64,000 nt of DNA, from positions 186,001-250,000 of the forward strand of contig MPMR01000002.1 of assembly GCA_002238605.1 (NCBI GenBank), read 5' to 3'. Shown here one piece after another: positions 8,406 to 16,623 of this stretch. The notes below the pieces were generated by a model that saw nothing but the letters and a program-made list of their open reading frames with translations, was not told the DNA's origin and did no database searches. Source of the stretch: BD2-11 clade cluster bacterium bin43. Lineage in GTDB: Bacteria > Gemmatimonadota > Gemmatimonadetes > Longimicrobiales > Gaopeijiaceae. Made by a program: the position numbers and the translations under genes. Each line of letters begins with the position of its first letter. Position 1 is the stretch's first letter.

Positions 8406-9599
8406 ATGGGTCAGGAAACCACGGCACTCATCACCGATCCGATGGGGGTATTCGGCTTCCTGGCCGCCCTCGTGGCGCTGGTCTTCTGGGTCTCGGAACT
8501 GCCCCGCTTCCGCAAGGTGTTCGAGGTCGTCCCACCGGTCATCTACGTCTACTTCCTGCCCATGCTGGCGACGACCGCCGGGATCACCCCCGCCGAATCC
8601 CCGCTCTACGGCTGGACGGTGCCCTCCTTGCTCCTCTTCGCACTCCTGATGCTGATGGTCTCGGTGGACCTGGGGAGCGTCGTCAAGCTGGGGGGCACGG
8701 CGCTCTTCATGGTGGCGGCCGGCACCGTGGGGATCATCATCGGGGGCCCGATCTCGCTCCTGATCTTCGGGGACATGCTGCCGCCCGACGCGTGGACCGG
8801 CTTCGCGGCGCTCTCCGGCAGCTGGATCGGGGGGACGGCCAACATGGTGGCCATCGCCGAAAGCGTCGGCACGTCGCCCGACGCGATGGGGCCGGCGATC
8901 GTGGTCGACACCGTGGTCGGATACGGATGGATGGGGGTGCTGATCGCGATGGTCGGGCTGCAGGGGCGTTTCGACCGGCGCACCCGGGCGCGCACCGAGG
9001 CGATCGAGGAGACCAACCGCCGCCTGGAGGCCATCAACCGGGAACGCCGCCCGATGTCGATGCGCGACGCGGTCATCATGATCGGGTTCGGGATGGCGTG
9101 CGCGGTGGGCGCCCGGCAGGTCGGCGCGATGCTCCCGGCCGTCGGTGATCCCACCATCATCAGCGGCACCACCTGGGCCATCCTGATCGTCGTGACCGGC
9201 GGACTGATCCTGTCCTTCACCCGGCTGAGGGAACTCGAGAGCGTAGGGGCGTCACACCTGGGCTACACGGCGCTCTACCTGCTGCTGGCCGGGATTGGGG
9301 CCCAAGCCGACCTGAGGGCCGTGCTCCAGACCCCTGTCTACCTCGCGGCGGGAGCCGTGTGGATCGCGATCCACCTGGCGGTGCCGCTGATCGCCGCCCG
9401 CATCGTGCGCGCGCCCCTGTTCTTCGTGGCCACCGGGAGCATGGCCAACGTCGGCGGGGCGGCGTCCGCGCCGGTGGTCGCGGGGGTGTACCACCGGGCG
9501 ATGGCCCCGATCGGGCTGCTCATGGCCGTGGCGGGCTACATCCTGGGCATCTACGGGGCGCTCGCGTGTGCGTGGCTGCTGGGTCAGGTGGGAGGATGA
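8406..9599 (+). CDS. DUF819 family membrane protein
   Basis: 397 aa from the ATG at 8406, preceded by GGAGGA at good spacing; the frame is open upstream but unsupported there. About ten to eleven hydrophobic helices run through the protein, with the Gly/Ser-rich segments SGSWIGGTANMVAIAE and GSMANVGGAASAPVVAG at similar places in each half. These repeated motifs are typical of DUF819 (YjcL-like) proteins, which resemble ion or small-molecule transporters, though no substrate is established. The stop codon overlaps the start of the Sel1 lipoprotein gene (ATGA). The upstream spacer carries the repeat cluster at 8235-8273. Confidence 0.82.
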   Translation: MGQETTALITDPMGVFGFLAALVALVFWVSELPRFRKVFEVVPPVIYVYFLPMLATTAGITPAESPLYGWTVPSLLLFALLMLMVSVDLGSVVKLGGTALFMVAAGTVGIIIGGPISLLIFGDMLPPDAWTGFAALSGSWIGGTANMVAIAESVGTSPDAMGPAIVVDTVVGYGWMGVLIAMVGLQGRFDRRTRARTEAIEETNRRLEAINRERRPMSMRDAVIMIGFGMACAVGARQVGAMLPAVGDPTIISGTTWAILIVVTGGLILSFTRLRELESVGASHLGYTALYLLLAGIGAQADLRAVLQTPVYLAAGAVWIAIHLAVPLIAARIVRAPLFFVATGSMANVGGAASAPVVAGVYHRAMAPIGLLMAVAGYILGIYGALACAWLLGQVGG

Positions 9600-10297
9600 C
9601 TGGGGGCAACGGATCCCGTGCCGGAGCTTTCCGCAACCGGGCACCGATGTGCCTGCTCCTTCTCGCCGCCGCCTGCTCCCCTGCCCCGGCCGACCCCGAC
9701 CCCGCGCTCGTCGAGGCGATCGACTGGTACACGGGGGTGGCGGGAAGCGTCGACGACACCCGTGCCCACGAACTGCTCGAACAGGCGGTCGACCGCGGGG
9801 GCCCGCTCGAGCTGATGTGGCTGGCGCGCGTCCACTCCACCGGTCGGATGGGGTTCCCCCGCGACGAGGATCGGGCGCGCGGGATCGCCGCGGAGGTCAT
9901 CGGGGAGGTGGAGCGCGCGGCCGAGGCGGGCGTGCTGGAGGCCGTCTTCCTGATGGGCACCGCCTACGACGAGGGGCTGGGCAAGCCGGTCGATCCCGGG
10001 CAAGCCGCGGTCTGGCACCGCCGGGCCGCCGAGCGGCGGCATGTGCTCGGGGCCCACAACCTGGGGAATCAGTACGCTGCCGGACGGGGGGTGGAGGAGG
10101 ACCCCGCCCTGGCGGCGGAATGGTGGCTGCGGGCCGCCGAACGGGGGGACGCCATCACCCAGCTCCGGCTCGGCGAGGCCTACGAGTCAGGCCGGGGTGT
10201 ACCCCTCGACCTGGATCGGGCGCGGGAGTGGTACGGCCGCGCGGCCGCGGCGGGAAACGCGCAGGCGCGGGAGGCGCTGGAGCGGCTGGAGGGGTAG
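9596..10297 (+). CDS. Sel1-repeat lipoprotein
   Basis: 233 aa. The ATG at 9596 overlaps the TGA of the DUF819 gene, so translation is probably coupled. The N-terminus is a lipoprotein signal with lipobox LAAAC (Cys27). About four Sel1-like helical repeats follow, seen as recurring A-x-x-x-LG-x-x-Y-x-x-G-x-G-V and A-x-x-W-x-x-x-AA segments (for example NQYAAGRGVEEDPALAAEWW). Sel1 repeats are protein-interaction scaffolds. The likely role is a periplasmic adaptor, possibly for the membrane protein it is paired with; that link is inferred from the overlap only. Confidence 0.82.
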   Translation: MTGGNGSRAGAFRNRAPMCLLLLAAACSPAPADPDPALVEAIDWYTGVAGSVDDTRAHELLEQAVDRGGPLELMWLARVHSTGRMGFPRDEDRARGIAAEVIGEVERAAEAGVLEAVFLMGTAYDEGLGKPVDPGQAAVWHRRAAERRHVLGAHNLGNQYAAGRGVEEDPALAAEWWLRAAERGDAITQLRLGEAYESGRGVPLDLDRAREWYGRAAAAGNAQAREALERLEG

Positions 10298-10298
10298 G

Positions 10299-10859
10299 GG
10301 TCTCGACTCAGCTGAATGCGAGACGAGCCGGTCCACCGTCTCCGGCTACCTCGAGTTGCTCGAGGACCTCCTGCTGGCATTCCGCTTTCCGGTCTTCACA
10401 CGGAGGGCCAGGCGGCGCCTCGTGGCACATCCCCGCTTCTTCTACTTCGACTGCGGCGTATTCAGGAGCCTGCGTCCCTCGGGACCTCTCGACCGGCCCG
10501 AAGAGATCGCGGGTCCGGCGCTCGAGGGGCTGGTCGCGCAGCATCTGCGCGCGTGGCTGGCCTACTCCGAAACGGACGGAAAGCTGTACTACTGGCGCAC
10601 CCGGACGGGCGCCGAGGTCGATTTCGTCCTCTACGGGACCCTCGGCATCTGGGGCATCGACGTCATGAACGCCGCACGCATCCGTCCTGCCGATCTCCGG
10701 GGACTCGGGGCCTTCGGTGACGAGTATCCCGAAGCCCGCCGGATCCTGCTCTACCGTGGCGAGCATCGGCTGGTTCGGAATGGCGTGCTCTGCCTTCCCG
10801 TCGATGCGTTCCTGGCCGGACTTGGTCCGTCGAGCGCATTGGAGGACATGGTCGGATAG
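10299..10859 (+). pseudogene. Remnant of a DUF4143-containing AAA ATPase (C-terminal part only)
   Basis: From just after the Sel1 stop, one frame reads a helix-turn-helix-like SRSTVSGYLELLEDLLL followed by FYFDCGVFRSL and YYWRTRTGAEVDFVL. This is the order found in the C-terminal DUF4143 half of a common family of prokaryotic ATPases. The N-terminal AAA domain with its Walker motifs is absent and no start codon with a ribosome-binding site precedes the homologous part, so this looks like a decayed fragment. The nuclease-like E-V-D-F core seen in DUF4143 is still present. It lies next to a VapBC pair, consistent with a small accessory patch. Confidence 0.65.
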
Positions 10860-10910
10860 CCGTCCGTGCCGGCTCGCCACCGGTACTCCGGCTGTCCCGC
10901 ACCCAGGCAA

Positions 10911-11327
10911 TCAGCGCAGGTCCCGGGGCCAGATCGCTGGCTGGCCCTTCAGCTTGACGGCTCCGAAGTCGCGCAGATCCAGCGTTGCGATCGCCTGCGC
11001 TTCCAACCGCTCCGCTACCGCCATGACGACGCCGTCGACCAGCCCCAGCGAGAGGTCACGATGGGCGCGGTCGAGCTCCAGCGCCCTCCGTACGTCGGCC
11101 CAGCCACTCCATTCGACGGCGAAGCAGCCCTCCTCCAGGTCGGCGTGGAATGCCCTGTGCACGGCGGGGCCGACCGTCCGGGGAATCATGTAGTCCAACT
11201 CGGGGAGGATCGCCCACGGCAATACCCACTGGTCCCGGCAGGCACGGAACGCCTCCGCCAACGCCCCGTGGGAACGACTCCCCCGATCGAGGAGTCCCAG
11301 CAGCGCGCTTGTGTCTGCCACGATCAC
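10911..11327 (-). CDS. vapC: VapC-type PIN-domain toxin (ribonuclease)
   Basis: 138 aa, normal for VapC. It opens MIVADTSALLGLL with the first catalytic Asp, has an acidic residue in ILPELDYMI, and ends with the GLVDGVVMAVAERL and IATLDLRDFG segments that complete the PIN active site. VapC toxins cleave tRNA or rRNA until bound by VapB. The start overlaps the antitoxin stop by 4 nt, giving the usual antitoxin-first operon. All recognisable acidic residues are present, so it is probably active. Confidence 0.85.
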   Translation of the reverse strand: MIVADTSALLGLLDRGSRSHGALAEAFRACRDQWVLPWAILPELDYMIPRTVGPAVHRAFHADLEEGCFAVEWSGWADVRRALELDRAHRDLSLGLVDGVVMAVAERLEAQAIATLDLRDFGAVKLKGQPAIWPRDLR

Positions 11328-11638
11328 GGGGCCGGATCCCCGGGCTCAGGGTGCGGGCGGTGCTCGGCGGCCGGTGCCGTGCCACGGTCCTCGGCGTCCG
11401 TGAGACCCTCTGCGCCGAAGCCGTCCAACATGTCCTCGTACCTCTCGGCCAGGTCGGCGACGCCGCTGTCTCCCATGCCGATGGACCGTGGCCATCGACG
11501 CTCGGTTGCGCGAGCCGCATACTCGGCCACCGCCTCGCGAACCAGCTCCGCCGCCGAACGCTTCTGGTCGGCCGCCAGCGACTTGAGCGTGCGGTAGTCG
11601 GCCGCATCCAGGTACACGGTGGTCTTGATCGTCTTCAT
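11324..11638 (-). CDS. vapB: VapB-type ribbon-helix-helix antitoxin
   Basis: 104 aa. The first 45 residues (MKTIKTTVYLDAADYRTLK, then a SAAELVREAVAEYAAR helix) form a ribbon-helix-helix DNA-binding unit. The acidic, Pro-rich C-terminal half is the part expected to wrap the toxin. The gene precedes vapC with a 4-nt overlap. No Shine-Dalgarno is visible before the ATG; instead, 4 nt upstream lies the palindromic operator at 11643-11668. A leaderless or very short-leader transcript repressed by the VapBC complex is the natural reading. Confidence 0.82.
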   Translation of the reverse strand: MKTIKTTVYLDAADYRTLKSLAADQKRSAAELVREAVAEYAARATERRWPRSIGMGDSGVADLAERYEDMLDGFGAEGLTDAEDRGTAPAAEHRPHPEPGDPAP

Positions 11639-11642
11639 GGGG

Positions 11643-11668
11643 ACATATGGTATATGGTAACCATATGT
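11643..11668 (-). promoter_or_regulatory. Inverted-repeat operator of vapBC
   Basis: ACATATGG (11643-11650) and CCATATGT (11661-11668) form a perfect 8-bp inverted repeat around the 10-bp spacer TATATGGTAA, which itself contains a third ATATGG. It ends 4 nt before the vapB start and stands out as AT-rich. The half-site geometry fits ribbon-helix-helix dimers, so autoregulation by VapBC is likely. Confidence 0.65.
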
Positions 11669-11690
11669 ACGGCAAGGCGGCGTCCCCGGG

Positions 11691-12707
11691 TCAGCCGGTC
11701 GGCCGATACTCCGCAGCCGCCTGATGGAGCGCCCGGAACACGACCCCGCGGTCCCCGAGCCGGTGGTGCAGTTGGCGTTCCAGGCCGGCGATGGGATAGA
11801 GGTTCTGGGGAGCGCGGTCGTCCTTGTGGGGCTCGGAGGCGAACCGCGGCAGCACGACTGCGGTCGCGTCCGCGATCTTCCGCACCTGCTCCAGCTCCGT
11901 CTCCGGCCAGGCCTCGCAGCGAACGATTCCGGCCCAGGGGTGCCCCTGCGCTTCCGTCAGACGCAGGTACCACGAGTACCGCGTCCACTTCGTCTGGATG
12001 AGGAAGACGGGGGTTCGCTCGCGTGGCGCGAGCTGCCCCACCACCGCACGGGGGGCCGCGCCCAGATACTGCACGCGGTGGCTCTTCACGTAGCCGATGG
12101 CTCCCGGGATGCGCTGGCGGCCCCGCAACGGACCATCCATCAACATCAGGGCGCCGGAATGCAGCGGAGGGTTGGTGCCGTTGGAATCCGAGCCAAGGCC
12201 GACGCGCGCCGAACGACGGCGCGATCGCCGGGCGCCCCATCCCCCCGCAACCTCGACCTCCAGCTGACCCATTCGCTCCTGGAGGCCATTGACGAGCTGC
12301 TCGATGTCGTCTTCCGCCACCGGGCATGCGGCGAAGGTCCCCACCCGGGTCACCAGGTCAGGGACTCCGGCTTGCCCGAAGAAGCCACGGCGCACCTCGG
12401 CCGCCACGATCTCCGCCCTGCTTCCGCAGCGGACCATCCCGGCCGCGTACGAGGCGCAGATGCCCAGTCGGGGCTCGTCCTCGCCGCTCATCCAGACGCG
12501 CGCCTCGATGCGGCGCACGCCGTCGACGAAATAGACCCGCCCGGGGATCTCCCGCCGCTCGCCGGCAGGAAGCGGGCGCCATTCGCTCTCGGGAAGCTCC
12601 ACACCGGGGTCGACCTGCTCCCCCGGAATCTCCTCCCGCTTCGCCTCGACCGGGGAACCGAACTCCGGGGACCAGCCTTCGACGGCCAGGGACTCGAAGC
12701 GTTTCAC
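11691..12707 (-). CDS. nurA: NurA-family 5'-3' nuclease
   Basis: 338 aa from a GTG at 12707 that overlaps the rad50 stop (GTGA). The NurA fold is indicated by two Asp-Gly motifs with correct spacing: YFVDGVRRIEARVW near residues 58-72 and LMLMDGPLRGR near 185-200. These carry the metal-binding aspartates of the RNase H-like active site. A PVFLIQTKWTRYSWYLRL segment and a C-terminal YPIAGLERQLHHRL helix also match the family. NurA forms a complex with the HerA translocase and resects DNA ends together with Mre11-Rad50. It is the last gene of the herA-mre11-rad50-nurA operon. The Arg-rich stretch near 158-167 is unusual. Confidence 0.82.
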   Translation of the reverse strand: MKRFESLAVEGWSPEFGSPVEAKREEIPGEQVDPGVELPESEWRPLPAGERREIPGRVYFVDGVRRIEARVWMSGEDEPRLGICASYAAGMVRCGSRAEIVAAEVRRGFFGQAGVPDLVTRVGTFAACPVAEDDIEQLVNGLQERMGQLEVEVAGGWGARRSRRRSARVGLGSDSNGTNPPLHSGALMLMDGPLRGRQRIPGAIGYVKSHRVQYLGAAPRAVVGQLAPRERTPVFLIQTKWTRYSWYLRLTEAQGHPWAGIVRCEAWPETELEQVRKIADATAVVLPRFASEPHKDDRAPQNLYPIAGLERQLHHRLGDRGVVFRALHQAAAEYRPTG

Positions 12708-15484
12708 GTCTCCACCCGCGCCACCGAGGAGGAGTTTCCCACCTTCTTCACCCGGTACTGGACGGGGATGCGGTCGGCGAGCTCGGAGACATGGGTGACG
12801 ATCCCCACCATGCGCTCGGTACCGAGTTGCTCGATGGTGGCCGCCACTACATCCAGCGTCTCCGAATCCAGCGTGCCGAAGCCCTCGTCAAGAAAAAGCG
12901 CTTCGAGCTTGGCGCTCCCGCGCGCCGCCAGTTCGGCCACCTGCTCCGCCAGCGAAAGAGCAAGCGCCAGGGAGGCAAGAAAGGTTTCACCGCCGGAGAG
13001 CGTCTTTGCCAGGCGCGGCTCGTCGGCGTTCCTGTGATCGATCACCAGGAATTCGTTTTTTCCGGAGAGATCCAGCGAGTACTGGCCGCTGGAGAGTTCC
13101 CGCAGCCGCGCCGTCGCCCCCTGGACCAGCCAGGCCAGGATCTGATTCTGCAGCCAGGCGCCGAAGTTCTTGGCGTTGAGATGGTTGCCCAGATCCCGGG
13201 CGATCAACGCGCGCTGGTGCGCGTGTTTCCGTTGCTCCTCGACGCGCTCTCTCTCCCGGGCGGCTTCGCGAAGATCATCGAGACCCTTGCGGGCGGCTCC
13301 CAGCTCCTCCGCGCACCTCTTCGCGGGATCCTCTTCGGATCCCAGGGAAAGGCCGTCGTGACCGCACCGCTCCCGGAGTCGGGCATCGAGGCGGTCCTTT
13401 TCCGAGGACGCAGCCTCGCGCGCGGCGCCCGCCCGGGCCATCGCCTCCTGCGTTGCGCCGTACTGCCGCCCGGCCCATTCCGACAGCCTCGCCCAGGAGC
13501 CGGCCAGGTCACCTTCGACTGAAGCCGGCGGCTTCATCTCGGCGACGAGATCGCGAACCTCGCCGTACTCCGACCACGCAGCGTCCAGACGCGTCTGCCC
13601 CTTCTCGAGCTCCCTTCTCGCGTGCTCGTGGGTGCGCCGCGCCGACTTCTCTTCCACCCCCGCCCGCCGCAACGACCCGTCCGCCGAGCTGATCGCATCC
13701 AGGAGGGCCGCCGCCTCGTCCGGGGTGGGAGCCTCTCGCAGGTCGGCTCTCAGGTTGGTCGCGAATGCCTTCTGCTGCTTGAGGGTCGCGCTGGCGCTCC
13801 TCAGCCGTCCGTCCGCCTCTGCTCGCTTTCCGGCCGCTTCCTCAACCCGTCGCGCCAAGCGCTCGACGCGGGCTTCGCAGGCAGCGATCTCGACCATCAG
13901 CGCGGATATTTCTTCGTCCGTGGGGGCCTCGGACAAGGACACCCGCAGGGACTCGGCGGACTGCTCCCGGAGCGTCAGGGTGGTCGCGCAGGCGGTCCGC
14001 GCCGACCTGCAGCGATCCCTGTCGGCTCCGGCCTGGACGGCTGCACGTTCCGTCACCCGCTTCCGCTCTCGAGCCGCGTCCAGGTCCTCGGGAGGGTCGT
14101 GGTCGGGGAGGTGGGCTACGTTCTGGCGACAGACCGGGCACGGCCTGCCCTCTTCCAGGTGGTGAGCCATGTCGGCCGCGCTGTGCGCCACGCGGAGGGC
14201 CTCAAACGCCCGTGCCGCAGCCTCCATCGTCCGATCAGCTTCGGTTTTTCGGCCGCGCGCCGCCGTGTACGCCTGCTCGGCCTGCGCCAGGTCGCGGCCT
14301 GCGCGCTCGGCGTCGTCCTCCGTTCCGGCGAGCTGCTTCCGCTTCTCCCGGACGCCTTCGAGTTCCGATTTCCCGGGGAGCCGCCCCAGCACCTCCCGAG
14401 CCTTGGAGAGATCCTCCCGGGCCGACTTGTCATCCGCGACAGCTACGGCGGCGGTCTCGGCCGCCGCATTCAGCTCTCTCCGGGTGCGATCGATGTCCGC
14501 GTCCAGGCGCGCCAGGTCCGCCCTCTGCTTCACGACCTTTTCGACGGCTGCCCTTTCCGGTAGCGCGTCGCGCATCGCCTGGGCAGCGCGCAGACTCGAG
14601 GCTGCGGCTTCGCGGGCCTCCGAAGCCCGACGGAGTTCCTGCTCGGCCTGCCTGTGCCGGGTCGCCAGTTCGGAGGTGCTCTCCGGAACTCGAACCTCCC
14701 CCAGCAGCTCCAGCTGCTCGGCGCCCTTCGACCACCGCTCGCCCGCGGCCTCGATCGCCGTGGCGGCCTCGATCAGCCTGCCCGAGACCCCGTCGATATG
14801 CTCTCTGAGTCTCTCGAGCGTCGCGACCCGGTTTTCCGCTTCGCGAACGGCTTCCGGGGTCGCGTGAGTCAGCGCGGACTCAAGGCGCCACTGCAGATTG
14901 GCGACCCGGTTTTCCTCCTCCTTCCACCGCAGGTTTGCCGCCTTGCGCAGCCTCTCGTACAGACCGAGCCCGAGCAATCGCTCGAGCAGCTGCTTTCGCT
15001 CGCCGGGTTTCGCCCGCAGGAAGGCCGCGAACTCGCCCTGCGGGAGCACGACGCACTTGGTGAAGTGGTCGAGGCCCAGCCCGATGACGTCGTTCTGGAC
15101 GCAGGCCGATAGTTCCGACTCCGTGGCCGCCAGGGTCTTCACCGAGGCGCCGTTCTCGCTCTCCTCCAGGCGGGCTTCCTTCGTGGTGGCGCCGGTTGCG
15201 GTGCGCTGCACGACCCGGACCGCCGAATAGGTCCTCCCCCGCGCCTCGAAGTCGAGCCGCACCCTCGCGCGGACCTTGCCCTGGCTGATGACCGGCGCGA
15301 TCAGGTTCCGGTTGTCGTAGCGCGGCACCGAGCCGTAGAGGGCGAAGATCATCGCGTCGATGAGGCTCGACTTGCCGGATCCCGTCGCTCCCCTGAAGAC
15401 GAAGAGGTCGGTGTCCTCGAAGCTCACCTCCGTCCGCTCGCGAAAGGAGGTGAAGCCCTCCAGTTCAAGCCGCAGCGGACGCAT
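12704..15484 (-). CDS. sbcC: Rad50/SbcC-type SMC-like ATPase with zinc hook
   Basis: 926 aa from the ATG at 15484, chosen because MRPLRLELEGFTSF is the canonical family N-terminus; the frame continues 15 codons upstream without support. The Walker A motif is GATGSGKS (32-39). A central CPVC zinc hook at residues 449-452 is flanked by two long coiled-coil arms rich in Glu, Arg and Ala. The C-terminal lobe has LSGGETFLASLALALS and the Walker B LFLDEGFGTLD. It joins Mre11 (385 aa, gene just upstream, 20-nt overlap) to tether and process DNA ends. Its neighbours are HerA and NurA, so it acts here in an end-resection set rather than a stand-alone sbcCD pair. Confidence 0.93.
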   Translation of the reverse strand: MRPLRLELEGFTSFRERTEVSFEDTDLFVFRGATGSGKSSLIDAMIFALYGSVPRYDNRNLIAPVISQGKVRARVRLDFEARGRTYSAVRVVQRTATGATTKEARLEESENGASVKTLAATESELSACVQNDVIGLGLDHFTKCVVLPQGEFAAFLRAKPGERKQLLERLLGLGLYERLRKAANLRWKEEENRVANLQWRLESALTHATPEAVREAENRVATLERLREHIDGVSGRLIEAATAIEAAGERWSKGAEQLELLGEVRVPESTSELATRHRQAEQELRRASEAREAAASSLRAAQAMRDALPERAAVEKVVKQRADLARLDADIDRTRRELNAAAETAAVAVADDKSAREDLSKAREVLGRLPGKSELEGVREKRKQLAGTEDDAERAGRDLAQAEQAYTAARGRKTEADRTMEAAARAFEALRVAHSAADMAHHLEEGRPCPVCRQNVAHLPDHDPPEDLDAARERKRVTERAAVQAGADRDRCRSARTACATTLTLREQSAESLRVSLSEAPTDEEISALMVEIAACEARVERLARRVEEAAGKRAEADGRLRSASATLKQQKAFATNLRADLREAPTPDEAAALLDAISSADGSLRRAGVEEKSARRTHEHARRELEKGQTRLDAAWSEYGEVRDLVAEMKPPASVEGDLAGSWARLSEWAGRQYGATQEAMARAGAAREAASSEKDRLDARLRERCGHDGLSLGSEEDPAKRCAEELGAARKGLDDLREAARERERVEEQRKHAHQRALIARDLGNHLNAKNFGAWLQNQILAWLVQGATARLRELSSGQYSLDLSGKNEFLVIDHRNADEPRLAKTLSGGETFLASLALALSLAEQVAELAARGSAKLEALFLDEGFGTLDSETLDVVAATIEQLGTERMVGIVTHVSELADRIPVQYRVKKVGNSSSVARVET

Positions 15485-16622
15485 ACTCCTCCTCGAGCAA
15501 CTCGTCGAAAAGTCCCGCCAGCTCTTCACCCGCGATGTCGCGCTCCTTCAGATAGCGCCGAAACTGCGTGCGCGGATCGCGCAGCTTGCCGGGATCGACG
15601 GGCTCGGGCCCGTTTACGTCTCCATTCGGACGCGCGACGATTACGTCCACGGCATGCGGGAACATCCCCCGGACCCGTTCGGCGAGGCCGGGTGAGGGCG
15701 CCTCCTCGACGATGACGCGGAGGAAGTCGTCGCCGGTCGTTCCCTCCATGGCGTCCAGGTCGAGACTGCTGCCGCGCAGGGTGCGCAGGGCCCGCCCCGA
15801 CGTCAGCGGGACCTTTTGCACGCGCGCCGGCCGATTCGCCGCCGCCTCTACGACCAGGACGCAGTTCTCCCCATGGGTCTCGCCGAAGTCGAGGGCGAAA
15901 GGCGAGCCGGCGTACCAGATGGGGCACTTTCCGGGGATCATCTGGGGTTTGTGGATGTGCCCGAGGGCGACGTAATGGGCGCTCGTGGGAAAGAGGTCCG
16001 CGGGGACGTAGTAGTCGAAGATGTGAGCCTCTCGTTCGCCGCCTCCCATCGCCGCGCCAACCACGGTCAGGTGAGCCACGACCAGGTTGACGGTCTCGGG
16101 AGAGAATTGCCCGCACAGCGCGGCCGCGATCGTGCGGCAACGGCCGCTGTACTCCTTCTGGTGATCGTCGGGGTCGCCCCCCATGAGCGCCTCCGCGGTC
16201 ACGATCCCGCGCTTCGACTGGAAGGGGAAGAGCGCGATGCACGCCGTCTCGCCGGACCTGGTGTCGAGGCGCACCACGCCGCCTTCGTCCGGTCGAGTCA
16301 CCCTGACCGCCGAGGTGACGTCGGCGAGCTCGAGCAGCGGGCCGACCGCAGCCAGCCGGCGCGGATTGTCGTGATTCCCGGCGATGACGACGACGTGGGC
16401 GCCGGTGCGGGCCAGCCGCAGCAGCGCGTCGTAGACGATTTCCTCCGACTCGGGACTGGGGACGGCGCGGTCGAACTGGTCGCCGGCGACCAGCACGATA
16501 TCGACGGCCTCCCGCTCGGCGATGGCGATGATCTCGTCGAGGACGGCCCGGTGTTCGTCGGCCCGGCTGCGCCCGCGGAGCGTCTTGCCGACATGCCAGT
16601 CCGCGGTGTGGAGGACTTTCAT
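15465..16622 (-). CDS. sbcD: Mre11/SbcD-type DNA exonuclease
   Basis: 385 aa starting MKVLHTADWHVGK. The ATG at 16622 lies one base past the herA stop, and the 22 codons of open frame above it lie inside herA. The phosphoesterase motifs appear in order: HTADWHVG, VAGDQFDRA, VIAGNHD, VVAHLTVVG and YVALGHIHKP. They supply the Asp, His and Asn ligands of the two Mn ions. Mre11 nicks or degrades DNA ends and hairpins with Rad50 ATP hydrolysis. The C-terminal tail (about 280-385) is the Rad50-binding part. The near-abutting start suggests translational coupling to herA. Confidence 0.93.
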   Translation of the reverse strand: MKVLHTADWHVGKTLRGRSRADEHRAVLDEIIAIAEREAVDIVLVAGDQFDRAVPSPESEEIVYDALLRLARTGAHVVVIAGNHDNPRRLAAVGPLLELADVTSAVRVTRPDEGGVVRLDTRSGETACIALFPFQSKRGIVTAEALMGGDPDDHQKEYSGRCRTIAAALCGQFSPETVNLVVAHLTVVGAAMGGGEREAHIFDYYVPADLFPTSAHYVALGHIHKPQMIPGKCPIWYAGSPFALDFGETHGENCVLVVEAAANRPARVQKVPLTSGRALRTLRGSSLDLDAMEGTTGDDFLRVIVEEAPSPGLAERVRGMFPHAVDVIVARPNGDVNGPEPVDPGKLRDPRTQFRRYLKERDIAGEELAGLFDELLEEEYASAAA

Positions 16623-16623
16623 G

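Noticed and set aside
15485-15529. Upstream start of rad50 at 15529
   Set aside because: The extra 15 residues do not match the family; MRPLRLELEGF at 15484 does.
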